A stretch of DNA of 64,000 nucleotides from Saccharothrix sp. NRRL B-16314 (GCF_000716595.1 NZ_JNXC01000037.1:62001-126000), one strand, 5' to 3'. Positions 50,225 to 59,790 are shown, counted from the first letter of the stretch. Notes: generated by a model not told the origin, from the sequence alone. Translations and numbers: made by a program.

Positions 50225-52332
50225 CCACGTTGACCGCTGACGAGGCCAAGGCCCTCTTCCCGGACGAGGTCGTGACCCGGGCCACCACCCGGCTGATCTC
50301 CGTGCCCGGCGTCGACGGCAAGGTCGCGCTGATCACCATCGACAACGGCCACGACCACACCCGGCCGTCCACGTTCGGCCCGCAGTCGCTGGTGAGCCTG
50401 AACGCCGCGTTCGACGAGGCCGTGGCGGCGTCCCCGGCGGCGATCGCGGTCACCGGCAAGCCGTTCATCTTCGCCGTGGGCGCGGACCTGACGGCCGTCG
50501 AAGGTGCTTCCCAGCGCGAGCAGGCCGTGACGATCGGGCAGCTCGGGCACGACGTGTTCCGCAAGTTCACCGAGTCGGCCGTGCCGACCTTCGCGTTCGT
50601 CAACGGCGCGGTGATGGGCGGCGGCCTGGAGCTGGCGCTGTCGTGCCACTACCGGACGCTGGCGTCCAACGCGGCGGCCATCGCGCTGCCCGAGGTGTTC
50701 CTCGGCCTGTTCCCCGGCTGGGGCGGCACGCAGCTGCTGCCGAACCTGATCGGCGCGAACGACGCGGTCACGGTGATCTTCGAGAACGCGTTGAACCAGA
50801 ACAAGATGCTCAACCCCAAGCAGGCCTTGGACCTCGGCATCGCGGACGTGCTGTTCGACTCGGCGGACTACCTGGAGCAGTCGCTGCTGTGGCTGGCCTC
50901 CGTGGTGCGCGGCGACGTCGTGCCCGCTCGTCGTGAGATCGACCGCGGTGCGGGCTGGGACGCCGCCGTGGCGCGGGCGAAGGCCATCGTCGAGGGCAAG
51001 ACCAAGGGCGCGGCGCCGGGTGCGTTGAAGGCGTTGGAGCTGCTGGAACTGGCCCGTGCCAACGACTTGGACGCCGGGTACGCGGCGGAGACCGAGGCGC
51101 TGGCGGACGTCGTGATGAGCGACGAGCTGCGGGCCGGGCTGTACTCGTTCAACCTGGTGCAGAAGCGGGCCAAGCGGCCGGCGGGCGCGCCGGACAAGTC
51201 GTTGGCGCGCAAGGTCACCAAGGTCGGCATCGTCGGCGCGGGCCTGATGGCGTCGCAGATGGCGCTGCTGTTCGCGCGGCGGCTGGAGGTGCCGGTGGTG
51301 CTCACCGACATCGACCAGGCGCGGGTGGACAAGGGCGTCGGGTACGTGCACGGCGAGATCGACAAGCTGCTGGCGAAGAAGCGCGTGTCGGCGGACAAGG
51401 CGAACCGGCTCAAGGCGCTGGTGTCCGGTTCGCTGGACAAGGCGGCGTTCTCGGACGCGGACTTCGTCATCGAGGCCGTGTTCGAGGACCTGGGCGTGAA
51501 GCAGAAGGTGTTCGCCGAGGTCGAGGAGCACGTGTCGGCGGAGGCCGTGCTGGCGACCAACACGTCGTCGCTGTCGATCACCGACATGGCGGCGGGCCTG
51601 AAGCACCCGGAGCGGGTCGTCGGCTTCCACTTCTTCAACCCGGTGGCGATCATGCCGCTGCTGGAGATCGTGCGGGCCGGCCAGACCGACGACGCGACGC
51701 TGGCGACCGCGTTCGCGGTGGGCAAGCAGCTGAAGAAGTCCTCGGTGCTGGTGAAGGACGCGCCGGCGTTCGTGGTGAACCGGCTGCTCACGCGGTTCAT
51801 GGGCGAGGTCGTGAAGTCCATCGACGAGGGCACGCCGTTCGAGGTGGCGGACAAGGCCACCGAGCCGCTGGGCCTGCCGATGTCGCCGCTGATCCTGCTG
51901 CAGCTCGTCGGTCCCGCCGTCGCGCTGCACGTGGCGGAGACGATGCACGGCGCGTTCCCCGACCGGTTCGGCGTGTCGGAGAACATGAAGTCGTTCGTCG
52001 CCGCGGGCAAGAGCGCCGTGTACCAGTGGGACTCGGCCGGGAAGCAGACGGTCGACCCCGAGGTGCAGGCGCTGTGGGCGTTCGGCGACAAGCCGTTGAC
52101 CGGTGACGAGGTCTTCGCGCGGGCGCTGGAGGCGTTGGCCGAGGAGATCCGGATCATGCTCGACGAGGGCGTGGTCGCGGAGGCGCAGGACATCGACCTG
52201 TGCATGCTCCTCGGCGCCGGCTGGCCGTTCTGGCTGGGTGGCATCACCCCGTACCTGGACCGTTCGGGCATCTCGGAGAAGGTGACGGGGAAGCGCTTCC
52301 TGGCGCCCGGCGTCGCCTCCGTGCCTGCCTGA
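50221..52332 (+). CDS. fadB: Fatty-acid oxidation complex: enoyl-CoA hydratase / 3-hydroxyacyl-CoA dehydrogenase
   Basis: 703-residue bifunctional enzyme. The N-terminal crotonase domain (about 15-290) has AVGADLTAVEG, NGAVMGGGLELALSCHYR and the Glu-bearing ALPEVFLGLFPGWGGTQLLP. The NAD-binding domain starts at KVGIVGAGLMASQMAL near 337, with FIIEAVFED-like DFVIEAVFEDLGVKQ, NTSSLSIT and the catalytic His of VVGFHFFNPV; two C-terminal dehydrogenase domains follow. GTG 50221 overlaps the thiolase stop by 4 nt. It hydrates enoyl-CoA and oxidises the product for the thiolase. A strong hairpin ends the operon. Confidence 0.94.
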   Translation: MTTLTADEAKALFPDEVVTRATTRLISVPGVDGKVALITIDNGHDHTRPSTFGPQSLVSLNAAFDEAVAASPAAIAVTGKPFIFAVGADLTAVEGASQREQAVTIGQLGHDVFRKFTESAVPTFAFVNGAVMGGGLELALSCHYRTLASNAAAIALPEVFLGLFPGWGGTQLLPNLIGANDAVTVIFENALNQNKMLNPKQALDLGIADVLFDSADYLEQSLLWLASVVRGDVVPARREIDRGAGWDAAVARAKAIVEGKTKGAAPGALKALELLELARANDLDAGYAAETEALADVVMSDELRAGLYSFNLVQKRAKRPAGAPDKSLARKVTKVGIVGAGLMASQMALLFARRLEVPVVLTDIDQARVDKGVGYVHGEIDKLLAKKRVSADKANRLKALVSGSLDKAAFSDADFVIEAVFEDLGVKQKVFAEVEEHVSAEAVLATNTSSLSITDMAAGLKHPERVVGFHFFNPVAIMPLLEIVRAGQTDDATLATAFAVGKQLKKSSVLVKDAPAFVVNRLLTRFMGEVVKSIDEGTPFEVADKATEPLGLPMSPLILLQLVGPAVALHVAETMHGAFPDRFGVSENMKSFVAAGKSAVYQWDSAGKQTVDPEVQALWAFGDKPLTGDEVFARALEALAEEIRIMLDEGVVAEAQDIDLCMLLGAGWPFWLGGITPYLDRSGISEKVTGKRFLAPGVASVPA

Positions 52333-52360
52333 TCGAGGCGCTGCCCGACCTCCAGTCCCC

Positions 52361-52394
52361 TGCGCCCCGGCTGTCCGTTGACAGCCGGGGCGCA
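52361..52394. terminator. Bidirectional terminator between fadB and the helicase gene
   Basis: TGCGCCCCGGCTGTC and GACAGCCGGGGCGCA form a perfect 15-bp stem around CGTT between two convergent stop codons. Confidence 0.85.
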
Positions 52395-52412
52395 GTGCTC
52401 TCTATCGGCGGC

Positions 52413-55400
52413 CTACACCAAGGCCTCGTGCTTACACCGTGGGCAACGCCAGAAGTAGGGCGTGCCCCGCTTCCGGTCGGCCGACCGATGCAGCTCCGTC
52501 TCCGCACGGCAACGGGTGCAGGCGGGCGGATCGGCGAACCCGTCGGCACCCAGATCGGCGAGCAGGCGTTTCGCGAACGCCGAACCCCTGCAGGTGAGCA
52601 TCACCTCGCGCGAGTTCCCGTGGGACAGCGCGTTGAGGCTGCCGATCAGCACCACCTGCTGGTCGATGACCACGATCTTCTTGTGCTCAAGACGAGCGCG
52701 GATGATGCGCGCACCGGTGGCCTTCAGCGCCTGGAGCCACTCCTGGTTGGTGTCGTTGCGCTGGATGAAGTCCGTGTCGTTCCGGGTGAACACCCGCACG
52801 TCGACGCCCCGCGCCACGGCATCCGCGATGAGCGGCATGAATCGCTTGCCGTGCTTGCCCACCCACGGCGACCACATCCACACGCTGCGCCTGGCCTTGG
52901 CGAGGCTCTTCGCCAGGGTCTCTTTGAACGCGAACTCGTCCTCGATGTCGGTGACCTCGACAAGGCCGCGCAGCACGTCGTGCAGCTCGGCCTCCACCGA
53001 CGACACCGGCTTGTACTCGTGCTCGTCCTCCAAGCCGAGCAGGGCGCCGGCGCGGACCCATTGGATGCGACCGGCCTGCGCCAACCGCCGCACCGCGCCG
53101 AGCGGGCTGTTCCCCACCGCGCCCTTCACCGCCAGTTGCGAGTTGACGATCAGGTACAGGCGGTGCCGCGCCCTGGTGATGCCCACGCCGAACAGCCGGA
53201 CCGCGCTGTACTCGAAGCTGCCTCTGTCCGACCTGGCCTTGCTGATCCACCCCTGGCCGTCTTCCACGAGGTCGAAGATGACGGTGTCGAACTCGCGCCC
53301 CTGGAACGAGTGGGCGGTACCGACCGGAACCACGAAGTCGGGGCCTACGTCCCGAAGCGCGGCGAGCGTCGCTTCGGCCTGCTGCTTGAACGTGGTCACC
53401 ACACCGACATCACCGTCGGTCACGTGGTGCTGCGCGAGGGCGCGTGCCACGAGCGCCCCGACCGGCCACCAACCGGCGAACCTCGACGACCGGTGGATGA
53501 CGCCGAGATCCGGCAACCTGCTCACATCTACCAGGACGATCTCGGTGTCAGGTCTGGCAGCGCCGTCCCGCAGCACGCCGTAGATCACGTTGTTGGCGAG
53601 CTCACGCAGGTTGGGCCCGAACCGGAACTGGTGCAGCAACGCCACCGCGCCGGGATTCGCGGTGACGTCCGCCGGGGCGAGGATGCCGCAGTGCGTGAAG
53701 ACATCGGGTTTGACCCACTTGCGGACCCCGGCGTGGTCGGTCTTGTCGATGTCACCGGTCACCGGGCCGAGCTGGAGGAAGTCGCCGAGCAACACGGCGG
53801 TCCGCGTCGCACGCCCCACCGCGAGCAACACCTCGGCGAGCAACGCCGCGCCTGCCTCATCGACAAGGACGACGTCGAACTTCTCCCGTGCCACGGCGGG
53901 GTGGGCGCGCGACCGTGCCAGGGTCGTCGCGACCACTCGTGCTCCGGCCACGATCTCGCCCTCGGCGTCACGTCGGAGCTTGGTGATCTTCTTGGTCAAC
54001 TCCCGCAGGCGGTTCTCCCACTGCGGTCGGTCGCGCGCGGCGGACCGCTGGAAGTCGTGGAGTCGCGCGCGTTCCTCGTGCCGGGCGGGAAGTCCGCCCC
54101 GGCGTGCCGACGCCACGGTTTCGTCGTCCCGGTCGTCGGCGATGCCGAGACCTCGCGACCAGGCGCACCGACCGTCCAGCGCGTCGAGCGTCCTCCTCAC
54201 GTTGTCGAGGGCGGATTGTGCGGTCGAAACCGCGGTGCGCGTCTCGGCCGCGCGCCGGTCGAGCACCTCCAGATCCGTCGGCGTGACGTGGACCGTCGCG
54301 CGGATGCGGTTCAGCTCCGCCTCGATCGCACTCCGCCGGGGGGCGAACCGGCGTTCCGCGACGGCCGCCTGCTCGGCCCACTTAGCCGCCGCCTTGACTG
54401 CCTTCCGCCGCGCGAACAGACCTCGGGTGGTCGCGGCCTCCTCCTCAGCGCTCGCCACGCGTTCTCGCAGCCGTCGGAAATCATTTTCTTCGGACCTCAG
54501 CGCCGCCGCGAGCCCGGCGGCCTGATCGAGCAGCCGACGCTGCGGCTCCACCTGTCGACGCTCGGCGTCCACCGCCGCCATTTCCAGCACCTTGGCATTC
54601 AGCTCTCCATCAGCCGCGAGGTGCTGGACCACGAGTGCGGGACGGTCCGCCTCCAGTCGCGCCACTTCGGCGCGGCGGTCGATCCGTTCGATCGCGCAGA
54701 GGTAGGCGGGGTGATCGTATCCAGCGAGTTCGACGTCGAGGACCGCGATCCTGGCGTCGACCCGATCCGCTTGGACGAGGTGTTCCCGCACGTCCTCCAG
54801 TTCGGCATCGACCTCGGCCGTCGTGCGAGCGGCGAGTCGCTGCAACTGAACGTTGTCGTCCGCCGCCAACTCCGGCAGGTGTGGCGGACCGACCCGGATG
54901 ACCTGCCCTTGGTCGGTGGGGATGTTCTTGACGACCTCTTTGAGCGCGTTGTCCACGGCGATGTTGGCGGTGGACACCAGTAGTACGCGCCAGCCGCGCT
55001 TGACCAGGTCTTCGATGGCTCTGGCCAAGACGCGGGTCTTGCCGGTGCCGGGCGGACCCCACACCGCGTGCAGCCCGGGCTCGGTGCACGCCCGATACGC
55101 GATCTGCTGCGCGGAGAGGAAGCCCGGAGGGTAGTCGTGCGTGCCCGTGGGAAGCGGGTCGAGCCGCCCGGCGGCCAGGCGATCCGCGAGAGGTGCCTCG
55201 TCCAGACCTGCGATTCCGTCGCGCAGCTTCTGCCAGAGGTGGCGGGGCGTGAGTCGGATCGTCCACACCCGGTCGCAGCCGTCGGGCAGCGCGCCGTCCA
55301 CCTTGATCTTGACCAGGCCATCGGCGACCCGCACCCGCTCGACCGGGAGAGAAGTGCCGTTGTCGGGGCCGTCCCTGTCCGCCAAGCAGAGCTGGTCGAA

Positions 55401-55598
55401 GCTGTCCGCGGACAGCGGCCGGTCACCGGCGCGCAGGTCCAGCGTCCACCATCCCGGCTCGTCGCCGGGTAATCGGCTCGCCTGGCCCAGCGACCGCCAA
55501 CCACCGTCCCCACCCTTGACCGGCCCGGTGAGCACCCGGTCCACGGCCTCGACGAGTTCGCGTCGCCAGCCCGAAACCCCGCCCTCTCGCGCTGTCAC
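52413..55598 (-). CDS. SF1 helicase-PLD nuclease fusion, Mokosh type II-like
   Basis: 1,061-residue protein. An AAA_11/Dna2-like SF1 helicase begins with GPPGTGKT near residue 183 and has Walker B VVLVDEAGAALL, HQFRFGP, TAHSFQGREFD and GVGITRARHRLYL; a long charged coiled coil is inserted between the helicase halves (about 250-560). Near 985 is HKKIVVID, a phospholipase-D HxKx4D nuclease motif with IGSLN after it. A zinc ribbon ends the protein (CTRC ... CPRC). Helicase plus PLD in one chain matches the Mokosh type II (MkoC) anti-phage layout as I recall it. GTG 55598 is used; the frame is open to 55694. Confidence 0.8.
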   Translation of the reverse strand: MTAREGGVSGWRRELVEAVDRVLTGPVKGGDGGWRSLGQASRLPGDEPGWWTLDLRAGDRPLSADSFDQLCLADRDGPDNGTSLPVERVRVADGLVKIKVDGALPDGCDRVWTIRLTPRHLWQKLRDGIAGLDEAPLADRLAAGRLDPLPTGTHDYPPGFLSAQQIAYRACTEPGLHAVWGPPGTGKTRVLARAIEDLVKRGWRVLLVSTANIAVDNALKEVVKNIPTDQGQVIRVGPPHLPELAADDNVQLQRLAARTTAEVDAELEDVREHLVQADRVDARIAVLDVELAGYDHPAYLCAIERIDRRAEVARLEADRPALVVQHLAADGELNAKVLEMAAVDAERRQVEPQRRLLDQAAGLAAALRSEENDFRRLRERVASAEEEAATTRGLFARRKAVKAAAKWAEQAAVAERRFAPRRSAIEAELNRIRATVHVTPTDLEVLDRRAAETRTAVSTAQSALDNVRRTLDALDGRCAWSRGLGIADDRDDETVASARRGGLPARHEERARLHDFQRSAARDRPQWENRLRELTKKITKLRRDAEGEIVAGARVVATTLARSRAHPAVAREKFDVVLVDEAGAALLAEVLLAVGRATRTAVLLGDFLQLGPVTGDIDKTDHAGVRKWVKPDVFTHCGILAPADVTANPGAVALLHQFRFGPNLRELANNVIYGVLRDGAARPDTEIVLVDVSRLPDLGVIHRSSRFAGWWPVGALVARALAQHHVTDGDVGVVTTFKQQAEATLAALRDVGPDFVVPVGTAHSFQGREFDTVIFDLVEDGQGWISKARSDRGSFEYSAVRLFGVGITRARHRLYLIVNSQLAVKGAVGNSPLGAVRRLAQAGRIQWVRAGALLGLEDEHEYKPVSSVEAELHDVLRGLVEVTDIEDEFAFKETLAKSLAKARRSVWMWSPWVGKHGKRFMPLIADAVARGVDVRVFTRNDTDFIQRNDTNQEWLQALKATGARIIRARLEHKKIVVIDQQVVLIGSLNALSHGNSREVMLTCRGSAFAKRLLADLGADGFADPPACTRCRAETELHRSADRKRGTPYFWRCPRCKHEALV

Positions 55599-55746
55599 CG
55601 GGCCAGTAAACCAAGCCTTGTTCGCAGGACACCAAACTGCCCGATGTCTCGAACCACTGCCCGATGTCGCCAACCGGCTGCACGCGTCCGACACCGTCCG
55701 CTACGGTCGGAAACCGGATCATCACTTAAAGCAAGCAAGGGGAGAC

Positions 55747-56433
55747 GTGAGCGGCGTATACAGGTTCGGCTTCGAGGACGGTGATGAAGAGGACCGAAGT
55801 CCTCGACCCGCGCCCGAGGAACCCGAAGCCCCTCAGGACGCCCTGGTGGGACGTGACGCTGACGGTGTCGTCACCGTGGCGGTAGGCGACATGGCGGAGG
55901 TCCAGTCGGTCACCATCGCCGCGCTGTGGCGGCAGTCGGTCGACCCTCGCGTCCTGGGCTCGGCGGTGACCCAAGCTGCGAACGCGGCCACCATGGCGGC
56001 GTTCGCCAAGCAGGTCCAGCGACCGACGGAACCTCCGCCACAGCGGGAGGCGCCGCCACCGCGATCCGACGAACGCATCACGCCCGAGCAGGCGTTGCGG
56101 TTGATGGACGCCGTCAGTGCCGACCTGGCCATGTACACGCAGCGGATGAACGAGGTCGTGGACCGTCCGCTGACGGTGGAGAGTCGGGGCGGCCACGTCC
56201 GGGGCACGATCCACCGGGGACAGGTCCTCGACCTGCAGATCGATCCCGCTTGGACGCATTCGGCTCGCGTGACGGAGATGCAGCAGGAGTTCCTGGAAGT
56301 GCTGCGGAACCTGCGCGCCCAGAGCGTTCCCGCAGACCTGGCGCAGGGTCCTCAGAGCCCTGCCATCACCGAACTCACCGCGCTGGTGAGTGATCCCGAC
56401 ACACTGTTGCGCCGAGTGGGGTTGCTGCCATGA
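55747..56433 (+). CDS. YbaB/EbfC-like protein heading a WXG-like operon
   Basis: 228-residue protein. The first 100 residues include an acidic segment (FGFEDGDEEDRSP) and a small domain with VTVAVGDMAEVQSVTIAALWRQSVDPR and AVTQAANAATMAAFAKQV. The second half has MDAVSADLAMYTQRMNEV and VRGTIHRGQVLDLQIDPAW, which resembles the YbaB/EbfC DNA-binding fold seen in EspL-like ESX accessory proteins. The assignment is tentative. GTG 55747 follows AGGGGAG. It heads four genes joined by 4-nt overlaps and diverges from the helicase-PLD gene. Confidence 0.6.
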   Translation: MSGVYRFGFEDGDEEDRSPRPAPEEPEAPQDALVGRDADGVVTVAVGDMAEVQSVTIAALWRQSVDPRVLGSAVTQAANAATMAAFAKQVQRPTEPPPQREAPPPRSDERITPEQALRLMDAVSADLAMYTQRMNEVVDRPLTVESRGGHVRGTIHRGQVLDLQIDPAWTHSARVTEMQQEFLEVLRNLRAQSVPADLAQGPQSPAITELTALVSDPDTLLRRVGLLP

Positions 56434-56759
56434 CCGATGTCTCCGTAGCCCTCGAAGCGATGCGGTCCGACGCAACCGCGTGGGCGACCGCGGCCGACAA
56501 CCTCGACGGCCCGTGCTCCGCGATCGGTGGTCTGACCCTGACCGGCGCCGACCTGTCGTTCTGGGCGGTCGACCGCGGCTTGGACCGCACGTACAACGAT
56601 GCTCGCCTCGCCTTGGAGGACATGCTCACCCAGGCGACCCAGGCGTTCCGCAGCCTCAGCGAGACCCTCCACGCGGCGGCGAACACCTATGAAGCCGAAG
56701 AGGAAGCGAACAAGCACGCGATGAACAGCATCCACACCGACGACGGCGGTGGCCGATGA
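56430..56759 (+). CDS. EspC/WXG100-like small helical protein
   Basis: 109-residue helical protein without signal peptide. The first helix ends at a turn near residue 50 (LSFWAVDRGLD), the second runs to about 98. Near the C-terminus YEAEEE fits the YxxxD/E type VII export signal. The two-helix hairpin and the signal are typical of EspC- or WXG100-like substrates. Start ATGA overlaps the previous stop, and its own stop overlaps the next start, so production of the set is coupled. Confidence 0.65.
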   Translation: MTDVSVALEAMRSDATAWATAADNLDGPCSAIGGLTLTGADLSFWAVDRGLDRTYNDARLALEDMLTQATQAFRSLSETLHAAANTYEAEEEANKHAMNSIHTDDGGGR

Positions 56760-57520
56760 ACCCGCTCGTGCAGGAGGCGCACCAGAAGTCGCAGGAGATC
56801 GACCAGAACACTGAGAAGTTCTTCGACCAGGTCAACAGCGTGATGAGCTGGGTCCCCGCGCCACTCGAGTACCTCGTCGACCCCATCATCCGCGGCATGC
56901 ATCTGCTCAACGAGAAGCTGCACGATTTCTGGGACCGGGTCAAGCTGCTGTGGGAGCAGCCGGGCGATTCGGACCGCATCAAGCAGGTCGGCGAGCAGTG
57001 GGTGTCGCAGGTCGGCAACGCACTCGGCGACATCGCGGGCACGATCGGGCTGGACAAGCTCCGCACCACGATCGAGTGGGAAGGCCGCGCGGCCCGTGCC
57101 TACCAGGCGACGGTGCCACCACAGGCGGCCGGGCTGAACTCGGTGAAGGACATCGCCGGACAACTGCGTTCGTCCCTGAACAGCCTGGCGAATTCGATCG
57201 ACATGTTCTGGATGGCGATGGGCTTCGCGCTCGCCGGCCTGCTCATCGGCATCGTCGCCGCGGTGGCCGCCGCGTGCACACTCGTGGGCATTCCCGCGGC
57301 GATCGCGTTCGTCGTCGGAACGGTGGCCACGACGATCAGTGTCATCGCCGCGACCGTCATGGCGTTGGAGTCGCACGTCAACACGATCGAAACCGAGCAG
57401 GTCGCACTCCGGCAGAAGATCCACGACCTCGGCTCGACGTGGGCCATGCCGAACACGGCAGACATGGCGGATGCGAGCGTCTCCGACGGAGACGGCTCGG
57501 ACTGGCGACTCGGCTCGTGA
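56756..57520 (+). CDS. WXG-type protein with membrane segment
   Basis: 254-residue protein. Helical N-terminal region with EHA-like QEIDQNTEKFFDQVNSVM, then a WxG motif in IEWEGRAARAYQATVPPQ near residue 110, the usual turn of WXG proteins. Two hydrophobic stretches follow (about 150-170 and 175-205), perhaps a membrane hairpin. The C-terminus is acidic (DASVSDGDGSD). A toxin domain is not apparent. It overlaps both neighbours by 4 nt. It could be a secreted pore-type protein or a membrane adaptor. Confidence 0.65.
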   Translation: MNPLVQEAHQKSQEIDQNTEKFFDQVNSVMSWVPAPLEYLVDPIIRGMHLLNEKLHDFWDRVKLLWEQPGDSDRIKQVGEQWVSQVGNALGDIAGTIGLDKLRTTIEWEGRAARAYQATVPPQAAGLNSVKDIAGQLRSSLNSLANSIDMFWMAMGFALAGLLIGIVAAVAAACTLVGIPAAIAFVVGTVATTISVIAATVMALESHVNTIETEQVALRQKIHDLGSTWAMPNTADMADASVSDGDGSDWRLGS

Positions 57521-58050
57521 CGTATCCGGGGCCGCCTCCCCGCTATGTGTGGATACCGGCTGCGCAGGCTCGAAGGATCCGGGGCCGGTGCGGCGTACTC
57601 GGCGCGGCGGGCCTCGGCGCCTGCCTGGCGCTCGGATGGGCGATCGTGGGATTCGGTCGGGCGTTGCCGACTGCCTACCACCCGATCAACGCGTTGGTTT
57701 GGATCGCCGGGTGCGGTTCGGTGTTCGCGGTGCTCCTGTCCTCCGCGAGCCTACTGGCGGCACGGTCCTACGTCCGGGGCGAGTACCTCGACGTGAACGG
57801 CGCAAGAGTGGCGAGGCGTGCGCTGGCCGGAGGGTGGACGAGTGCGGTGATCGTCGCCGTCATCGCTTGGTTCCTGCTGGTCATGACGGTGACGAGCGGT
57901 AATCGGCAGGTCGGGTTCACCAGTGGTGTGTGGGCTTACCTGTTCCTGTTGGCCCTGCCTTCGGTGACGGCGGGCGTTCTCTTCTTCCTCGGACGTGCGC
58001 TGTTCCGGACGCCTGTCACGCCATCGGCCGGGGTTCAGTGGCGTCCTTGA
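57517..58050 (+). CDS. Four-helix membrane protein, last gene of the WXG-like operon
   Basis: 177-residue integral membrane protein with four hydrophobic helices (about 28-50, 63-85, 108-128 and 140-160) and a Pro-rich N-terminus (TYPGPPPRYVWIP). I recognise no family. GTG 57517 overlaps the stop of the WXG-type gene (GTGA), so the two are translated together. It may anchor or immunise against the preceding protein, an inference from coupling only. Confidence 0.65.
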   Translation: MTYPGPPPRYVWIPAAQARRIRGRCGVLGAAGLGACLALGWAIVGFGRALPTAYHPINALVWIAGCGSVFAVLLSSASLLAARSYVRGEYLDVNGARVARRALAGGWTSAVIVAVIAWFLLVMTVTSGNRQVGFTSGVWAYLFLLALPSVTAGVLFFLGRALFRTPVTPSAGVQWRP

Positions 58051-58816
58051 GTGAGGTGGACGCTGCTCAACGCGGAGTTTTTGCCTGACAGGCGAGTGAG
58101 TGGTGCTCACGATGATTTGCGAAACCCGATCTTGAGTGTCATGACGTCACAACGACGGAGGGTGCCCGCCCGACCGGCCTTGCCGTGGGCGAAGTGAACG
58201 TGGTGGGATGACAACCTCTCCCACCACGCGAAAGCGCTGGTCAAGCTTCAACCGCATCGGCCATCGTGCTGCGGACGCGGGCGTGGTGCCGAGCACCCGG
58301 CGCGGAACCGTGGCCTCACGAGGGAAGGCCTACTCCAGCACTGCAGTGTCACCCTCGACGCGCTCACCGAACCGGTCCAGCGGACCGGCGAGCGCGTCGA
58401 CAGCCCCAGACTGACGCAGGTGTAAGGGCGGGCAGCCCGTACTGGCGTTGGACGGTCTCGCTCCGCTCGGCCATTGTCCGGTCGGGCAATGCCTTGCTCG
58501 ACCGCCTCGACCACCGCGCCCGTTACGGCGCGGTCAGCTGCGAGTTGATCGACCCACCCTCGACTCCGTCGCCCTGCTGTGCCGACGGGGGATGGGACGG
58601 CGGTCTTCACCTCAACGCGTACGTCATCAGAGTGAACACGTCGAAAGATATGGATCGTTGCCGGTCTCCGTGGCCGCCCCGCCTGGATACTGCATAACCA
58701 GGCGGGCTGAGTCGGCCCGTTCCGCCCATCGACGGCATCGCCATGTCCGAACCTGGACACGGAGAGCGACGTCTCGCGTGCTGTCAGTGGCAGTCAGGGC
58801 AGGAGAGGGGAGACTC
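58051..58816. other. 766-nt stretch without a recognisable gene
   Basis: Frames on both strands are open for 100-170 codons, but none has a matching ribosome binding site or a family I know, and they are probably by-products of high GC. Visible elements are a TGACGTCA palindrome near 58142 and a 9-bp-stem hairpin at 58678-58706. A decayed gene is possible. Confidence 0.5.
58678..58706. other. Hairpin upstream of cassette 2
   Basis: CCCGCCTGG and CCAGGCGGG pair around an AT-rich 11-nt loop, about 110 nt before the first gene of the second type VII cassette. It could end upstream transcription or act in the leader. Confidence 0.4.
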
Positions 58817-59191
58817 ATGCCGTTTTTCGCGGGTGGTGGCGGTGGCGCCGGTGGAGTGGGGGCTCCTGGAGCCGGACCGGTGGCCATGCAGATCGAGCCA
58901 GACCAGATCTTGGCCCTCAAGGCACGCTACGAAGCGGTCCGGAACATGGTTCAGGACTTCTTCGACTCCCAACGAGACAGTCTGGTCGTACGCCCATTCG
59001 CGGACGACGAAGTCTCGTTGGATGCCGCGAAGGTCTTCTCGGACAACGCGGTCACCGCACTCGACGTACTGACCAGGTTCATTGGCGAGTTGGACTTGAA
59101 CATCGATCAACTCGATCAGGCCGCCAAGACGTACAACCTGGCCGAAGACACCAATCAAGTGTCCATGCAGAAGCAGAACAGGGGCATCTGA
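58817..59191 (+). CDS. Helical type VII secretion candidate, cassette 2
   Basis: 124-residue protein with a Gly-rich N-terminus (FAGGGGGAGGVGAPGAG) and two helices (about 28-60 and 70-108). Near the C-terminus YNLAED fits the YxxxD/E export signal. There is no signal peptide. It holds the same place and has the same general build as the 17262-17717 gene of cassette 1. ATG 58817 follows GGGGAG by 5 nt. The DUF3558 gene follows after 5 nt. Confidence 0.7.
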   Translation: MPFFAGGGGGAGGVGAPGAGPVAMQIEPDQILALKARYEAVRNMVQDFFDSQRDSLVVRPFADDEVSLDAAKVFSDNAVTALDVLTRFIGELDLNIDQLDQAAKTYNLAEDTNQVSMQKQNRGI

Positions 59192-59196
59192 CCGAC

Positions 59197-59778
59197 ATGC
59201 GCCGACCCCTGGCAATCACACTGGTGACACTCGCTCTGGCGACGGGATGCAGTCCCGCGCCGGGGACTCCGACGCCGGAACGAACTTCCACCGAAAGCTC
59301 AGCCGCGACCACAACACCGGCAGAGGCACCATCGTCATCCTCCGCACGCCCGCGCGAAGTCAAACTGGACGGCGCTCGAGCTTGCGACCTCCTGACGGCA
59401 GAACAACTGCCGTCTCTCAAGATCGACAGTGCCGGCCGGGCGGTCGAGGTCGCGGCGTATGAGGCCAGCGGGTGCAGTTGGACCGTGACAGGCGCGAGCA
59501 ATCGTCTCGTGCCGGTGACGAAGGAAGGCATCGAGGTGTGGACCGGCGGCAAGCGGACCGGCCGACCGAGCGAGATCGAACCGATCATGGGTTTCCCGGC
59601 GATCACCATCACCTTGCCGAACCAGGAAGCCAGCTGTGACGCGATCGTCGATACCGCCGAGGGCCAATACCTCCTCGCCACGGTCACGGTCAATCCGAGT
59701 TTCGAGGATCGCTTTCCCAAGCCGTGTGACGGGGCACGGCAGTTGGCGGAAGCGGCCATGCAGAACTTGCTGAAGTAA
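59197..59778 (+). CDS. DUF3558 domain-containing lipoprotein, cassette 2
   Basis: 193-residue lipoprotein. The signal peptide ends in lipobox LATGC near residue 18, then a Ser/Thr/Pro-rich tether, then the DUF3558 domain with ARACDLLTAEQLPSL near 60, GCSWTVTG near 92 and SCDAIVDTA near 148. It is a paralogue of the cassette 1 lipoprotein at 17737-18294. It begins 5 nt after the helical gene and ends 12 nt before the PPE-like gene. It would face the cell envelope; the function of the family is unknown. Confidence 0.85.
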   Translation: MRRPLAITLVTLALATGCSPAPGTPTPERTSTESSAATTTPAEAPSSSSARPREVKLDGARACDLLTAEQLPSLKIDSAGRAVEVAAYEASGCSWTVTGASNRLVPVTKEGIEVWTGGKRTGRPSEIEPIMGFPAITITLPNQEASCDAIVDTAEGQYLLATVTVNPSFEDRFPKPCDGARQLAEAAMQNLLK

Positions 59779-59790
59779 GGGGGAGCATCG

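Noticed and set aside
50137..51948. 603-codon minus-strand frame opposite fadB
   Set aside because: Shadow of the fadB gene; composition is unlike a protein.
58266..58697. Possible 143-residue gene in the gap before cassette 2
   Set aside because: No ribosome binding site, no recognisable family, and a competing open frame on the other strand.
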